From: an uncultured Pseudomonadota bacterium
GTDB lineage: Bacteria > Pseudomonadota > Gammaproteobacteria > Methylococcales > Methylomonadaceae
Reading direction: 5' to 3'
Length of the DNA stretch: 60,783 bases
Assembly: GCA_903876445.1 (NCBI GenBank)
Contig: CAIQZX010000091.1
Coordinates: 1 to 60,783 of the forward strand
Position 1 is the first letter of the stretch. Every line of letters starts with the position of its first letter. The notes beneath the pieces were generated by a model, which searched no databases, was not told the origin of the DNA, and worked only from the letters and a program-made list of their open reading frames with translations. The position numbers and the translations under genes are program-made. Positions 1-13,331 of the stretch are shown here, in pieces.

Positions 1-999
1 AATTTAGAAGAGCGGCTTGGTTACGTTCACAAAGGCACCGAAAAAATCGCCGAAGGTCGCACGCCAGAAAGTTTGGCGAAATTAGCGGGGCGCGTTTCGG
101 GTGATACTTGTGTGTCACACGCTTGGGCAGCTTGCATGGCAATGGAACAAGCCGCAGGTGTTGAAATTTCACTACGCGCAGCGTTGATTCGAGGCATTTT
201 TGCCGAACGCGAACGCATTGCCAATCATCTTGGCGACATCGGCGCGATTTGTAATGACGTGGCGTTTACGTTTGCGTTTATGCAAATGATGCGATTGAAA
301 GAATTGTGGTGTCGAACCAATTACGAATTATTCGGACATCGTTCATTGATGGACAAAATTATTGTAGGTGGCGTAGCGGTTGACGTGACCGAAGCGGCAA
401 GTAAATTCATGCTGACCGACATTGAACAACTTCGCGCAGAATTAGCGGATTTAATTTCGGCAATTGATTTAAATTCATCACTCGAAGACAGAATTTACAC
501 AGCGGGTTATTTATCGCCAGAAACTGCCGCGCATTTTGGAACATTAGGTTTTGTCGGACGTGCCAGTGGGCAAGATTTCGATGTTCGTCGCGATGCCCCT
601 TACGCGCCTTATGATTCTGTTGCAGTAAAAGTAGCAGCGGAAAACCAAGGCGATATTGCGTCACGTTTTTGGGTGCGCTACAAAGAAATCAATGCGTCCA
701 TGAAATTGATTGAGCAATTTATTGAGCAATTGGAAAACTTACCCGAAGGCGATTTAGTTGCGAATTGGCAAACGCCCAAAGCTGAAAGTTATGGATTGGG
801 AATTGTAGACGGGTGGCGCGGCGAAATTATTTCGTATGTTCGTTTTGGTGAAAACAACACAATTGCGCGTTTTTATCCACGCGACCCCAGCCAATTAAAT
901 TGGGAAGCTCTCGAAAAGGCGGTATTGAATAATATCGTGCCTGACTTTCCGGTGTGCAACAAATCCTTTAATTGTTCTTATTCTGGCTGCGATTTATAG
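1..999 (+). CDS. Group 4 hydrogenase (Hyf/Hyc-like) large subunit, 5' partial
   Basis: The frame is open from base 1. The ORF track begins at an internal TTG, but upstream codons continue the family sequence (LGYVHKGTEKIAEGR), so the N-terminus lies outside the window. The fragment of about 332 residues matches the NuoD/HycE/HyfG fold: a conserved HxGxxK stretch, then RVSGDT and an ERERIANHLGD helix. In membrane-bound group 4 complexes this subunit carries the [NiFe] site or its degenerate equivalent and works with the small subunit encoded 9 bases downstream. The C-terminus reads FNCSYSGCDL, whereas catalytic [NiFe] enzymes have a DPCxxC motif. Whether a Ni-Fe centre is bound is therefore uncertain, and the N-terminal CxxC ligands cannot be seen here. 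It may be a proton-pumping oxidoreductase relative rather than a true hydrogenase. Confidence 0.82.
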   Translation, partial: NLEERLGYVHKGTEKIAEGRTPESLAKLAGRVSGDTCVSHAWAACMAMEQAAGVEISLRAALIRGIFAERERIANHLGDIGAICNDVAFTFAFMQMMRLKELWCRTNYELFGHRSLMDKIIVGGVAVDVTEAASKFMLTDIEQLRAELADLISAIDLNSSLEDRIYTAGYLSPETAAHFGTLGFVGRASGQDFDVRRDAPYAPYDSVAVKVAAENQGDIASRFWVRYKEINASMKLIEQFIEQLENLPEGDLVANWQTPKAESYGLGIVDGWRGEIISYVRFGENNTIARFYPRDPSQLNWEALEKAVLNNIVPDFPVCNKSFNCSYSGCDL

Positions 1000-1008
1000 G
1001 CGACGACG

Positions 1009-1518
1009 ATGTTAAATACCTTTAAAAAAATTTTTACCGTTGGCATTGTCACTGAAAATTACAAAGCCCCGCACGATGCCGAATTGGAAACGTTAGGCAT
1101 TGAAATTAAACGCCGCATTGATCAAAAATTCACTGGCAGTTTAGCGATTCGAGCCGTTGATGCAGGTTCATGTAACGGTTGTGAATTGGAAATCCACGCG
1201 CTGAATAATCCGTTTTATGATGTTGAAAGATTTGGAATTCATTTTGTTGCTTCACCGCGCCACGCCGATGTTTTATTGGTAACGGGTGTGGTGTCACGCC
1301 ACATGCAAACCGCATTATTGCGAACTTATGATGCCACGCCAAATCCAAAATGGGTGATTGCAATGGGCGATTGTGCAAGTTGTGGTGGTGAATTTGGTAC
1401 GTCTTATGCTAGTTGTGGGGCAGTGAGTAACGTAATTCCTGTAGATATGACGATTGCAGGTTGCCCACCAACGCCTTTAGTTTTGCTCAAGGCATTATTA
1501 GCCATAATGGAAAAATAA
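1009..1518 (+). CDS. Hydrogenase-4/formate hydrogenlyase small subunit (NuoB-like)
   Basis: This 169-residue protein belongs to the NuoB/HycG/HyfI family, which holds the proximal [4Fe-4S] cluster passing electrons between the large subunit and the ferredoxin-like chain. Cluster cysteines are visible in GSCNGCELE (about residues 54-57), GDCASCGGEFG (about 121-124) and AGCPPTP (about 151). The motif has a separated CxxC, as in hydrogenase small subunits, rather than the adjacent CC of complex I NuoB. The ATG lies 9 bases after the large-subunit stop, so the two are surely cotranscribed. The protein probably acts at the cytoplasmic face of the inner membrane. Membrane and other electron-transfer subunits must lie upstream of the window. 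Confidence 0.87.
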   Translation: MLNTFKKIFTVGIVTENYKAPHDAELETLGIEIKRRIDQKFTGSLAIRAVDAGSCNGCELEIHALNNPFYDVERFGIHFVASPRHADVLLVTGVVSRHMQTALLRTYDATPNPKWVIAMGDCASCGGEFGTSYASCGAVSNVIPVDMTIAGCPPTPLVLLKALLAIMEK

Positions 1519-1520
1519 AA

Positions 1521-2210
1521 ATGAAAAAAGTGTTAATTGGCTCACTCCTATTTTTAGGAGTTGCCACAACGGGAAATGCCAAAACCGTCGAGGACTTTCA
1601 AACGTGGGGAAATGTCACCGCAACGGGAAGTTTAGGTGTTATAAATCCCGAACTCAAAAATATGAAGTATTGGGTAGAAGGGCAGGGACGTTTCGGCAAT
1701 GACACGTCGCAATTTTCACAAGGTATGGTTCGTGCAGGTTTAGGCTATGCCGTCATGGATAAAGTTAGCGTTTGGCTCGGTTATGCGTTTGTACCGACCG
1801 AAGAACCATTCACCAAAAAGCCTTTCGATGAGCATCGAATTTGGCAACAATTATTATGGAGCGATAAATTCGCCGATATTACGCTGACCAGTCGTACCCG
1901 TTTGGAACAGCGTTTTATTCCGACGGGTAGCGATGTAGGTTGGCGTTTTCGACAAATGTTTAAAGCGTCTGTGCCAGTTGCTTACGATTTTAGTTTTGTG
2001 ATGTCGGACGAGTATTTTGTGAACATTAACAAAACGAATTTTGGCGCGGCGGATGGTTTTGATCAAAATCGGGCGTTTGCGGGTGTGGGTTATAACTTCG
2101 ATAAAAACATTAAAACCGAAGTCGGTTATATGAATCAATATATTCGCAAAGCCGCCGCTCCAGACCGCAAAGATGATATTTTGTCGGTGAATTTGTATCT
2201 GAATTATTGA
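1521..2210 (+). CDS. DUF2490-like outer-membrane beta-barrel protein
   Basis: I chose the ATG at 1521, two bases after the hydrogenase small-subunit stop, because it begins a clean signal peptide (MKKVLIGSLLFLGVATTGNA). The longer track start has no such feature. The mature protein of about 209 residues has alternating aromatic/polar strands (WVEGQGRF, SVWLGYAFVP, SRTRLEQRF, RAFAGVGYNF) and ends in the aromatic-rich VNLYLNY typical of beta-barrels recognised by BamA. RLEQRF together with the strand pattern fits the DUF2490 family of unknown function. The tight spacing suggests cotranscription with the hydrogenase genes, but a functional link is only inferred. Confidence 0.7.
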   Translation: MKKVLIGSLLFLGVATTGNAKTVEDFQTWGNVTATGSLGVINPELKNMKYWVEGQGRFGNDTSQFSQGMVRAGLGYAVMDKVSVWLGYAFVPTEEPFTKKPFDEHRIWQQLLWSDKFADITLTSRTRLEQRFIPTGSDVGWRFRQMFKASVPVAYDFSFVMSDEYFVNINKTNFGAADGFDQNRAFAGVGYNFDKNIKTEVGYMNQYIRKAAAPDRKDDILSVNLYLNY

Positions 2211-2227
2211 AATTTACATCAATAAAA

Positions 2228-2536
2228 ATGATGAACGACAGTAACAACAACGATCTTTCTCACCATATTTTGCCAAACTCAGCGACGATGGTGGGAGTTT
2301 GCATTATGGTTATCAGCATTGTAAAAAGTATGCCGCCCGATGCCGTGAATTACCTAATCGACAAAGCATTAGCGATTGATTGCGTACTTTTTATGGCGAG
2401 CGCATTACTGTCTTTTTTATCGATTCGATTAGAAAAATCGACACTTGGTTTGGAGCGTTGGGCAGAAATTATTTTCATTTTTGGTTTAGTTTCAATGACA
2501 ATTATTGCAGTAATTTTTGCTTTTGAGATTGTTTAG
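2228..2536 (+). CDS. Small hypothetical inner-membrane protein
   Basis: About 102 residues from the ATG at 2228; the track start at 2207 is a TTG overlapping the previous stop and is less likely. Three hydrophobic segments are visible: about residues 20-35 (MVGVCIMVISIVKSM), 53-66 (CVLFMASALLSFL) and 80-100 (IIFIFGLVSMTIIAVIFAF). I do not recognise a named family. It follows the DUF2490 gene closely, and a gap of about 180 bases separates it from dnaN, so it may be the last gene of the hydrogenase-linked unit. Confidence 0.5.
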   Translation: MMNDSNNNDLSHHILPNSATMVGVCIMVISIVKSMPPDAVNYLIDKALAIDCVLFMASALLSFLSIRLEKSTLGLERWAEIIFIFGLVSMTIIAVIFAFEIV

Positions 2537-2714
2537 CAACTTTCTGAATCATTACGTTGAAATTAGACACACAAAACTAGCAAAATAATGCTGTATTTGG
2601 CACAAACGAAAGAAAGTAATGATACACTTCTACAGTTGAGCAAGTGGAATTCTCATCGCTTTTAATAAAGCAAAGAGAATGTCAATTTTCACATTTTTAA
2701 CTTTAGGAGCCATT

Positions 2715-6325
<3,611 letters not shown>

Positions 6326-6327
6326 AA

Positions 6328-7119
6328 ATGCTTGCTTATCCCGCTATTGACCCTGTTGCTGTTTCGATTGGTGCCGTAAAAATTCACTGGTACGGCATTA
6401 TGTACCTGATTGGTTTCGCAGCAGTTTATTTGCTTGGGCAACACCGCGCAAAACAAGCGTGGTCGCCCATCAAACCCGAAGCAATTGAAGATTTAGTGAC
6501 TTATGGCGCGATGGGCGTGATTTTAGGCGGTCGAATTGGCTACATTTTGTTTTACAACTTCAGCGCGTTTTTAGAAAATCCGCTGATTTTGTTCAAAATT
6601 TGGCAAGGTGGAATGTCTTTTCATGGCGGGATGTTGGGCGTATTTGTAGCGATGGCGTGGTTTGCGAAAAAGCAAAATTGCACGCTTTGGCAACTCACAG
6701 ATTTAATTGCCCCGATTGCCCCAATCGGTTTGGGCGCGGGACGAATCGGTAATTTTATCAATTCTGAACTTTGGGGTAGACCAACAGACGTGCCGTGGGC
6801 AATGATTTTTCCAAATGGCGGTGACGTGGCGCGTCATCCGTCGCAACTTTACGAAGCGTTTTTGGAAGGCTTTGTATTGTTTGTGATTGTGTGGATTTAC
6901 ACGCAAAAGCCGCGTCCCACAATGGCAGCAACGGGTTTAGCGGTTGCAGGTTATGGCGTATTTCGGTTTTTCATTGAATTTTATCGTTTGCCCGACGCGC
7001 ATTTGGGCTATCTCGCGCTCGATTGGGTGACGATGGGACAAATTTTGTCCACGCCGATGATTGTGATTGGGGCAGCCTTAATGATTTTTGCGTATAAAAA
7101 ACATGAAAAATTATCTTGA
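6328..7119 (+). CDS. lgt: Prolipoprotein diacylglyceryl transferase
   Basis: Lgt transfers diacylglycerol from phosphatidylglycerol to the lipobox cysteine of prolipoproteins, the first step of lipoprotein maturation, in the inner membrane. The 263-residue protein has several membrane segments and family motifs: [12 protein letters not shown] near the start, the HGGMLG block, the Lgt signature [15 protein letters not shown] and the RHPSQLYEA segment. It starts two bases after gyrB and overlaps thyA by 17 bases. lgt-thyA adjacency is common in gammaproteobacteria. One likely client is the MltB-type lipoprotein encoded two genes downstream. Confidence 0.96.
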   Translation: MLAYPAIDPVAVSIGAVKIHWYGIMYLIGFAAVYLLGQHRAKQAWSPIKPEAIEDLVTYGAMGVILGGRIGYILFYNFSAFLENPLILFKIWQGGMSFHGGMLGVFVAMAWFAKKQNCTLWQLTDLIAPIAPIGLGAGRIGNFINSELWGRPTDVPWAMIFPNGGDVARHPSQLYEAFLEGFVLFVIVWIYTQKPRPTMAATGLAVAGYGVFRFFIEFYRLPDAHLGYLALDWVTMGQILSTPMIVIGAALMIFAYKKHEKLS

Positions 7120-7936
7120 ACTTTTAAACAAATTGCTCACCGAAGGCGTGCAAAAAGGCGACCGAACAGGAAACGGGACGTTGTCGATTTTTGGGCATCA
7201 AATGCGTTTTGATTTGGCGGCGGGTTTTCCACTGATTACCACTAAAAAAGTGCATTTGAAATCGATTATTCATGAGTTGTTGTGGTTTTTGAATGGCGAT
7301 ACGAATAACAATTTGCTCGAAGAAAAAGGCGTTTCAATTTGGCGCGAATGGAGTGACGAAAACGGCGAATTAGGCGCGATTTATGGCAAACAATGGCGTT
7401 CATGGGAAACACAAAATGGCGAAACCATTGACCAAATTTCTCAAATCATCGAGCAACTAAAAACCAATCCAAACAGCCGCCGCATTATCGTTTCAGCGTG
7501 GAATGTTGCCGATTTACCTGACGAAAAAATCAGCCCGCAAGAAAACGTCAAAAATGGCAAAATGGCTCTCGCACCATGTCATGCGTTTTTTCAGTTTTAT
7601 GTGGCGAATAACAAACTTTCTTGCCAACTTTATCAACGTAGTTGTGACACGTTTATCGGCGTGCCGTTTAACATTGCCAGTTATGCGTTGCTGACGATGA
7701 TGATTGCTCAACAATGTGATTTAGAACTCGGCGAATTCATTTGGACGGGCGGTGATGTGCATTTGTATTTGAATCATCAAGAGCAAGCTAAAATCCAATT
7801 ACAGCGAACACCACGCGCTTTGCCAACGATGAAAATCAAACGCAAACCCGATTCAATTTTTGATTACGCTTACGATGATTTTGAACTAATCGGCTACGAT
7901 GCCGATACTCATATTTCTGCCCCAATTGCTATTTGA
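7103..7936 (+). CDS. thyA: Thymidylate synthase
   Basis: ThyA makes dTMP from dUMP with methylene-tetrahydrofolate. I start it at MKNYLELL (7103), inside the end of lgt; the track start adds five residues. The 277-residue product is slightly longer than E. coli ThyA (264), with an extra segment around residues 142-153 before the catalytic block. The catalytic cysteine is in [30 protein letters not shown] and [10 protein letters not shown] are the substrate-binding blocks, and the protein ends APIAI, close to the usual APVAI. The overlap with lgt suggests translational coupling. Confidence 0.97.
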   Translation: MKNYLELLNKLLTEGVQKGDRTGNGTLSIFGHQMRFDLAAGFPLITTKKVHLKSIIHELLWFLNGDTNNNLLEEKGVSIWREWSDENGELGAIYGKQWRSWETQNGETIDQISQIIEQLKTNPNSRRIIVSAWNVADLPDEKISPQENVKNGKMALAPCHAFFQFYVANNKLSCQLYQRSCDTFIGVPFNIASYALLTMMIAQQCDLELGEFIWTGGDVHLYLNHQEQAKIQLQRTPRALPTMKIKRKPDSIFDYAYDDFELIGYDADTHISAPIAI

Positions 7937-7950
7937 GAAATTTGTTTGTG

Positions 7951-8976
7951 ATGATTACTTTCTGCCGATTATTTGTTGTTTTTCTGCTGCTTTTATTAGC
8001 GGGTTGCGCGTCTGAACCCGTTATTCGTCCAAGCAAACCTTATCCAACTGACACGGGTCGAACTCCTGATTATACGGAAGCTCGTCCAATTGTGGGTGTT
8101 TATGCAAATCAGCCTTCTGTTAGTGCATTTGTCCAACACATGGTTCACGATTACGGTTTTTCAGAAGATTATTTGAATAATTTGTTTTCACAAGCAAACA
8201 AACTCGATTCCGTTTTACGTTTAGAAGTTGATCCATTTGTGCCGCCAAAACCAAAATATACAGGACCTACTTCGTCTGAACCTGTTGTGCCACCAAAACC
8301 AAAAGTAACAGCGGGTTGGTCAAGTTATCGCAAACAATTTATGGATGACGCGCATATCAATAACGGTGTGACTTTTTGGCGTGCGAATGCCGAAGCCTTG
8401 CAACGTGCCGCACAAACGTATCACGTTGATCCTGAATATATCGTTGGAATTATCGGCGTGGAAACATATTTTGGGCGCAATGTCGGAAAAACAAATACTT
8501 TTGATGCGTTAAGTACATTGTCATTTTTTACGATTCGTCGTGCCGAATACTTCACCAAAGAGCTTGAAAACTTTTTGTTGATGTCTAAAGAAGAAAATTT
8601 AGAACCGCGTAAAATTATTGGCTCTTGGGCGGGGGCGTTAGGTTTAGGTCAGTTTATGCCAAAAAGTTTTCGCAAATTAGCGGTTGATTTTAATGGCGAT
8701 GGTAAACGCGATTTGTGGAATTCTGAAGATGCGATTGGCAGTGTCGCGCATTATTTTAGTAATTCGGGTTGGAAATTTAATCAACTTGTTGCTACGCCAA
8801 TAAATGGAGATGTTGATGCGGAATATATTATTTTGGGAACCGATGGCGGAAATCAATTTTGGGCAGTCGGTGATAATTTTAAAACCATCAAAAAATACAA
8901 TAGCAGCAACAAATATGCGATGGCGGTGCATCAGCTCGGTCAAGCGATTAAACAACGTTATTTAATGTCAAAATGA
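7951..8976 (+). CDS. mltB: Lytic murein transglycosylase B-like lipoprotein
   Basis: MltB cleaves the peptidoglycan glycan strand, forming 1,6-anhydromuropeptides, and sits on the inner leaflet of the outer membrane. Starting at the ATG at 7951 gives a typical lipoprotein signal ending in LLAGC (lipobox cysteine near residue 19). A proline-rich linker follows, containing a repeated VPPKPK motif (about residues 95-125). The SLT-type catalytic domain contains the expected glutamate in GIIGVETYFGRNVG, followed by GALGLGQFMPKSF, a hallmark of the MltB family. It overlaps the next gene by 4 bases (ATGA), so the two are probably coupled. Confidence 0.9.
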   Translation: MITFCRLFVVFLLLLLAGCASEPVIRPSKPYPTDTGRTPDYTEARPIVGVYANQPSVSAFVQHMVHDYGFSEDYLNNLFSQANKLDSVLRLEVDPFVPPKPKYTGPTSSEPVVPPKPKVTAGWSSYRKQFMDDAHINNGVTFWRANAEALQRAAQTYHVDPEYIVGIIGVETYFGRNVGKTNTFDALSTLSFFTIRRAEYFTKELENFLLMSKEENLEPRKIIGSWAGALGLGQFMPKSFRKLAVDFNGDGKRDLWNSEDAIGSVAHYFSNSGWKFNQLVATPINGDVDAEYIILGTDGGNQFWAVGDNFKTIKKYNSSNKYAMAVHQLGQAIKQRYLMSK

Positions 8977-11900
8977 ATCGAATTTGTCTGTATTTTGTTA
9001 TCTTATTTTCTTTATTAGTTTCAACACTCAGTTTTAGCGCAACGTTGCCGACAAACAGCGAAGCAATTTCTGCCGAATTTATTCAACATAAAATTGCAGA
9101 TTTGAATGCTCGCCAAGGTTTAGATGAAGCTGTAAAAGCCGCAATTTTAAAGCAATATCAAGCTGCATTAGATAATTTAACAAGTAATACTCAGGCTATC
9201 GCACAAATTGAGAATTTTACTGCCGCGCTACATCAAGCACCTTCAAAAATTAAACTTTTACAAAAAGAAATTGAACAAGCCTCCTCGCTTAAATCTAATA
9301 GTAAACAAAAAATTGAAGATTTTCGACAAATTCCGGTCGAAGAGTTAGAGCAACGTTTAATTATAGAAAAAAACAAAATCAGCCAACTTGATGAACAATC
9401 GAAAAAATTGGAAGCGGATTTAGCCTTACAAAATAACCGCCCAATGTTAATTCGAGAAGAAACAAATGCTGCCCAACAGCAAATCGAAGACGCTCGCAAA
9501 AAACTTGAATTCTCTGGCACGACGATTTCTAAACTCGAAATCGAAGCGCAACAACTGTATTTCAAAACGCTTATTGAAACGAAAATTACAGAATTAAAGC
9601 TGCTTGATGTCGAAGCAATCAGTCAGCCAGCACGACTTGAGTTATTAAAAACACAATTTCAATTACTTGATATTCAAAAAAATTCCCTCGCCCCCATTGT
9701 CGCAACAATTGAAAATTTGGCTTTTGATTTGCGAGAACAAGAAGCAAAAAAAATGGAGGATTCATTAAGTAAAACGGAAAAGGAAATTGAAAATAAGCAT
9801 CCTTTAATTCAGCAATATACTCGTGAAAATATTAAATATAGCCGGGACTTGCAAGCAGTTACAGCAAAAATCGAACAAGTCAGTGACCAAAAAACACAAG
9901 TTGAAACTAAAAATACTGACATTGAAAATGAATTTAAAAGTGCAGAGAAAAAAATCAGTTTAGCGAGTTTAAGCCCAGCATTAGGAAAAATTTTGCGTGA
10001 ACAACGCCGCAGTTTAGCGAATCAAAATGAAGATCAAAAAGAATCTTCTAAACTTCAAAATGAAATTGAATTAACCAGTTTAGAGCAGTTCAAAATAGAA
10101 GATAAGCAAAAATCGTTGCTAAATTTAGATACTTTTTTGAAACAAATGATGGCAACACAAGTTGAATTCACATTGTCATTTGAACAGCGCATGATGATTC
10201 AAGCTGAATTGCGTATGTTGTTAAATAATCAAAAAGAATTACTCAATAAACTTGCGTTAGCAGATGCGACATATTTGCGAACACTAGGCGATTTAGATTT
10301 CACTCGTCAAAAAATGCTCACGCAAGCTAGAAAATTTGCTGTGTATTTAGACGAGCGTTTGCTATGGGTGCAAAGTTCCGAACCCGTTAATTTAGATATA
10401 TTTTCGGGGCTTTCTCATTCATTACAGTGGTTATTTTCACCCTCAAATTGGCTGGAAGCTGGACGCGAAACATTAAATGCGATTCAAAATAATCGTGTAA
10501 TTTTTAGTAGCGTTATTGGTTTCTTATTTTTCTTGATTCGATTGAAAAATTGGGCGAGTAATCGTTTAAAAATCAATGCAACAGAATTAAATCATTGGCG
10601 TAATGTTCATTTTTACAGCACATTACAAGCTCTTATTTATCAGGTTTTATTTATTTTACCTGCGCCAATTATCGTTTATTTATTCGGGCTTTTTTTTACA
10701 ATTAGTCGTTCAACAGATTTTACTTTCGCATTAGGATCTGGATTACAGAGTGCGGCAATTTCATTGTTTGTTTGGCAGTTTTGTTATTCTATTTTTGCAA
10801 TCAATGGTATTGCTAGACGACATTTTCAATGGCATAAAAAAACCGTACTTTTATTTCATACACATTCAGCATGGTTGCGGTTTGTGATTGTCCTCGCTGT
10901 TTTTTTTGTTAATGCAACGCGCGTTTCTGAAGTTTCAGAGTATAGCGATTCACTGGGTAGATTAGCGTTAATTGTTATGTTTATTGCTTTAGCTGTTTTT
11001 ATGGTGAAACTTTTAAAGCACAATTTATGGCAAATTTGGTTAAAAAACCATTTCCCGCGTTTACGTTATGTCGCTTTCGCGCTAATTATTGCAGTGCCAG
11101 TCATGATTATTGGCTCTACAATCATGGGATATTATTCAAGTGCGTTAGAATTGCAGGAAAAATTGATTAGCAGTTTTCGATTACTAATGTTAATCGTAGT
11201 TGCACATGAAATGGTATTGCGTTGGCTGACGTTGATAAATCGCCAGTTAGCGTTAAAGAATGCTCAACAACAAAATGAATTACACGATAAACATATATTA
11301 GAAAATGAAGCGTTGCTCGACATTCCAAAAATAAACGCCCAAACTCGAAAATTATTACACGTTACACTGGCTTTTATCGTGATTTTTGGATTTTGGGTAA
11401 TTTGGAAAAATCTTTTACCGGCATTTTCATTTTTAGATCATATCGTTCTTTGGCAGCATAAAGTTATTGTCGAAAATCAAGAAAGTTATCAACCAATTAC
11501 ACTCACGAATTTACTGTTTGCGAGTTTGTATTTTTTTATTGCGATTGTGGCGGTAAGAAATTTTTACGGTGTATTGGAATTATTAGTATTTCGTCGCTGG
11601 GAAATTGAAGTCGGTAGCCGTTATGCGACCAACCAATTAGCAAAATACTTTTTTGTTACGATAGCCTTTATCAGCATCGCCAATGAACTCGGTGGAAGTT
11701 GGTCGCAAGTACAATGGCTTGTTGCGGCATTAGGCGTAGGGTTAGGATTTGGTTTACAGGAAATTTTCGCAAATTTAGTTTCCGGCATTATTTTATTATT
11801 TGAGCGTCCGATTCGAGTCGGTGATGTCGTAACAATTGGTGACTTAACAGGTTCAGTTTCTCGTATTCAAATGCGAGCCACAACGCTCATTGACGTGGAA

Positions 11901-12278
11901 CAACGTGAATTGATTGTCCCTAATAAAACATTCATTACCAGCCAACTTACAAATTGGACGTTAAGTAATACGACAACGAGAATTGTCATTCCAATCGGAA
12001 TTGCATTTGATTCGGATGTCGAATTTACTCACGATTTGATGTTACAAATTGTGAAAGAAACACCGCAGGTTTTAGAAGAACCTGCGCCATGTGTGTTATT
12101 TATTGGGTTTGGTGAAAGTTCATTAAATTTCTCAATTTGTGCATTTGTTAACGAACCTACGCTCCGATCATTTGTCATTCATGATTTAAATATGCGCTTA
12201 GAAAAATCGTTACGAGAAAATAAAATTAAAATTCCTTATCCTCAACGAGAAGTTCACATTAAAGACAGTCAGCAATAA
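8973..12278 (+). CDS. Large MscK/KefA-type mechanosensitive channel
   Basis: This 1101-residue protein is built like MscK and MscM. It has a Sec signal (first ~23 residues), a long periplasmic coiled-coil region rich in E, K and Q (about 30-480), a series of membrane helices (about 510-860), and a C-terminal MscS domain. The MscS pore helix and beta domain are recognisable in ALGVGLGFGLQEIFANLVSG, FERPIRVGDVVTIG and the ELIVPNKTFI strand. It should open under membrane tension to release solutes during osmotic downshock. The upstream mltB may reflect a shared role in envelope integrity, but that is inference. I cannot tell MscK from MscM paralogues. Confidence 0.88.
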   Translation: MNRICLYFVILFSLLVSTLSFSATLPTNSEAISAEFIQHKIADLNARQGLDEAVKAAILKQYQAALDNLTSNTQAIAQIENFTAALHQAPSKIKLLQKEIEQASSLKSNSKQKIEDFRQIPVEELEQRLIIEKNKISQLDEQSKKLEADLALQNNRPMLIREETNAAQQQIEDARKKLEFSGTTISKLEIEAQQLYFKTLIETKITELKLLDVEAISQPARLELLKTQFQLLDIQKNSLAPIVATIENLAFDLREQEAKKMEDSLSKTEKEIENKHPLIQQYTRENIKYSRDLQAVTAKIEQVSDQKTQVETKNTDIENEFKSAEKKISLASLSPALGKILREQRRSLANQNEDQKESSKLQNEIELTSLEQFKIEDKQKSLLNLDTFLKQMMATQVEFTLSFEQRMMIQAELRMLLNNQKELLNKLALADATYLRTLGDLDFTRQKMLTQARKFAVYLDERLLWVQSSEPVNLDIFSGLSHSLQWLFSPSNWLEAGRETLNAIQNNRVIFSSVIGFLFFLIRLKNWASNRLKINATELNHWRNVHFYSTLQALIYQVLFILPAPIIVYLFGLFFTISRSTDFTFALGSGLQSAAISLFVWQFCYSIFAINGIARRHFQWHKKTVLLFHTHSAWLRFVIVLAVFFVNATRVSEVSEYSDSLGRLALIVMFIALAVFMVKLLKHNLWQIWLKNHFPRLRYVAFALIIAVPVMIIGSTIMGYYSSALELQEKLISSFRLLMLIVVAHEMVLRWLTLINRQLALKNAQQQNELHDKHILENEALLDIPKINAQTRKLLHVTLAFIVIFGFWVIWKNLLPAFSFLDHIVLWQHKVIVENQESYQPITLTNLLFASLYFFIAIVAVRNFYGVLELLVFRRWEIEVGSRYATNQLAKYFFVTIAFISIANELGGSWSQVQWLVAALGVGLGFGLQEIFANLVSGIILLFERPIRVGDVVTIGDLTGSVSRIQMRATTLIDVEQRELIVPNKTFITSQLTNWTLSNTTTRIVIPIGIAFDSDVEFTHDLMLQIVKETPQVLEEPAPCVLFIGFGESSLNFSICAFVNEPTLRSFVIHDLNMRLEKSLRENKIKIPYPQREVHIKDSQQ

Positions 12279-12318
12279 TTAAAACAAAAATACGATTATT
12301 TATTTGCAACCCCAAAAA

Positions 12319-13215
12319 TTACAATAAACAATAAGATGGAACCCAACTTTTTTTCATCATGTAATCTGGCACTTTGTTAAAATCAAATTCTTCGCCATCT
12401 TGAATCATTTTTCTCACGTCAAACAACTGCCCAACTTCAGGAATATCATTGAAAAATAACGTGTAAAAAGGTTGTACTAATTTTTTAGCCACCTTAATTC
12501 CTATCATTCCAATGAAATTACGTCGCTGTCCAACGTGAGCGATTTCATCAATTGTAATTTCGTCCAGCAATTCTTTTAAACGATCGCGCACTTCCGGTTC
12601 GTCAGCTAACACATCATCGAACAATTTGTGTAAATGAAAGTAAAACGTAACGCCCATCAATTCCGTTACAAACGCCGGTGTGTCAATTAGAATCCCCGGA
12701 AATTTTGGAAATTGTTCATACATTTTTTCTTTCCAAGGCGACAAAGGTACCCATTCGACTTTATCCAAACCGCACGTTTTTAACATTTCATCAAATAATC
12801 GAACGTGGCAAAACTCTTCCGCTAAATGAATTCGACTGATTTTATCTTCAAGTGTTTTGCAGTGTTCCATTCTCGGAGCTACATCCCACGCGCCTTTAAT
12901 TCCCACCCATTCGTGTCTCGCAAATTTATAAATGCCTGTTAGCATCAATGTCATTTTGTCTAATGATTCTGGATTGTCTTGCATTTCAACATAATTACGA
13001 TAAAACGCTTCGGGATTCGCTAATGGCGTGCGTAATTTAACGGGATTGTTTTGAAAAAAAACAAGTTTCTCACGTTTAACAGCTAAATCGCGGTCTTCTT
13101 CTAATAATTCACCACCATGCTGTTGTGTAAATTCCCAATAATTATCAAAGTTTTCTTTGCGTTGTTGCGCGGTGGACGGTGAAAAAATAGAACGATATTT
13201 GGTTGTGACTGTCAT
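12319..13215 (-). CDS. Ferritin-like diiron-type protein of unknown function
   Basis: I use the ATG at 13215 (MTVTTKYRSIFSP); the track start is a TTG five codons upstream. The protein of about 298 residues is mostly helical and carries two ExxH elements, EEFCHVRLF (about residues 136-144) and DEIAHVGQR (about 227-235), with further glutamates in nearby helices such as FVTELMG. This pattern suits a ferritin-like four-helix bundle binding a di-iron or di-manganese centre, as in oxygenases of the MiaE/Coq7/AurF types. I cannot assign a substrate. It is convergent with the mechanosensitive channel gene and has no cotranscribed partner that would suggest a pathway. Confidence 0.55.
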   Translation of the reverse strand: MTVTTKYRSIFSPSTAQQRKENFDNYWEFTQQHGGELLEEDRDLAVKREKLVFFQNNPVKLRTPLANPEAFYRNYVEMQDNPESLDKMTLMLTGIYKFARHEWVGIKGAWDVAPRMEHCKTLEDKISRIHLAEEFCHVRLFDEMLKTCGLDKVEWVPLSPWKEKMYEQFPKFPGILIDTPAFVTELMGVTFYFHLHKLFDDVLADEPEVRDRLKELLDEITIDEIAHVGQRRNFIGMIGIKVAKKLVQPFYTLFFNDIPEVGQLFDVRKMIQDGEEFDFNKVPDYMMKKSWVPSYCLL

Positions 13216-13331
13216 TGTGATGAAATCCAAATTAGAATAAAAAAAACGGCCGATTGTATAGCACTAAAATCAATTATGTTATTTTTTTTGTACGACCATA
13301 ACGATGCGGAAAATCTGTTTTTTAAACCGCT

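Noticed and set aside
1461-1520. Longer N-terminus for the DUF2490 protein
   Set aside because: It overlaps the hydrogenase small-subunit gene and would bury the signal peptide; the ATG at 1521 fits better.
2537-2714. Possible replication origin upstream of dnaN
   Set aside because: No TTATCCACA-type DnaA boxes or AT-rich 13-mers with clear repeat structure were seen, and dnaA is absent.
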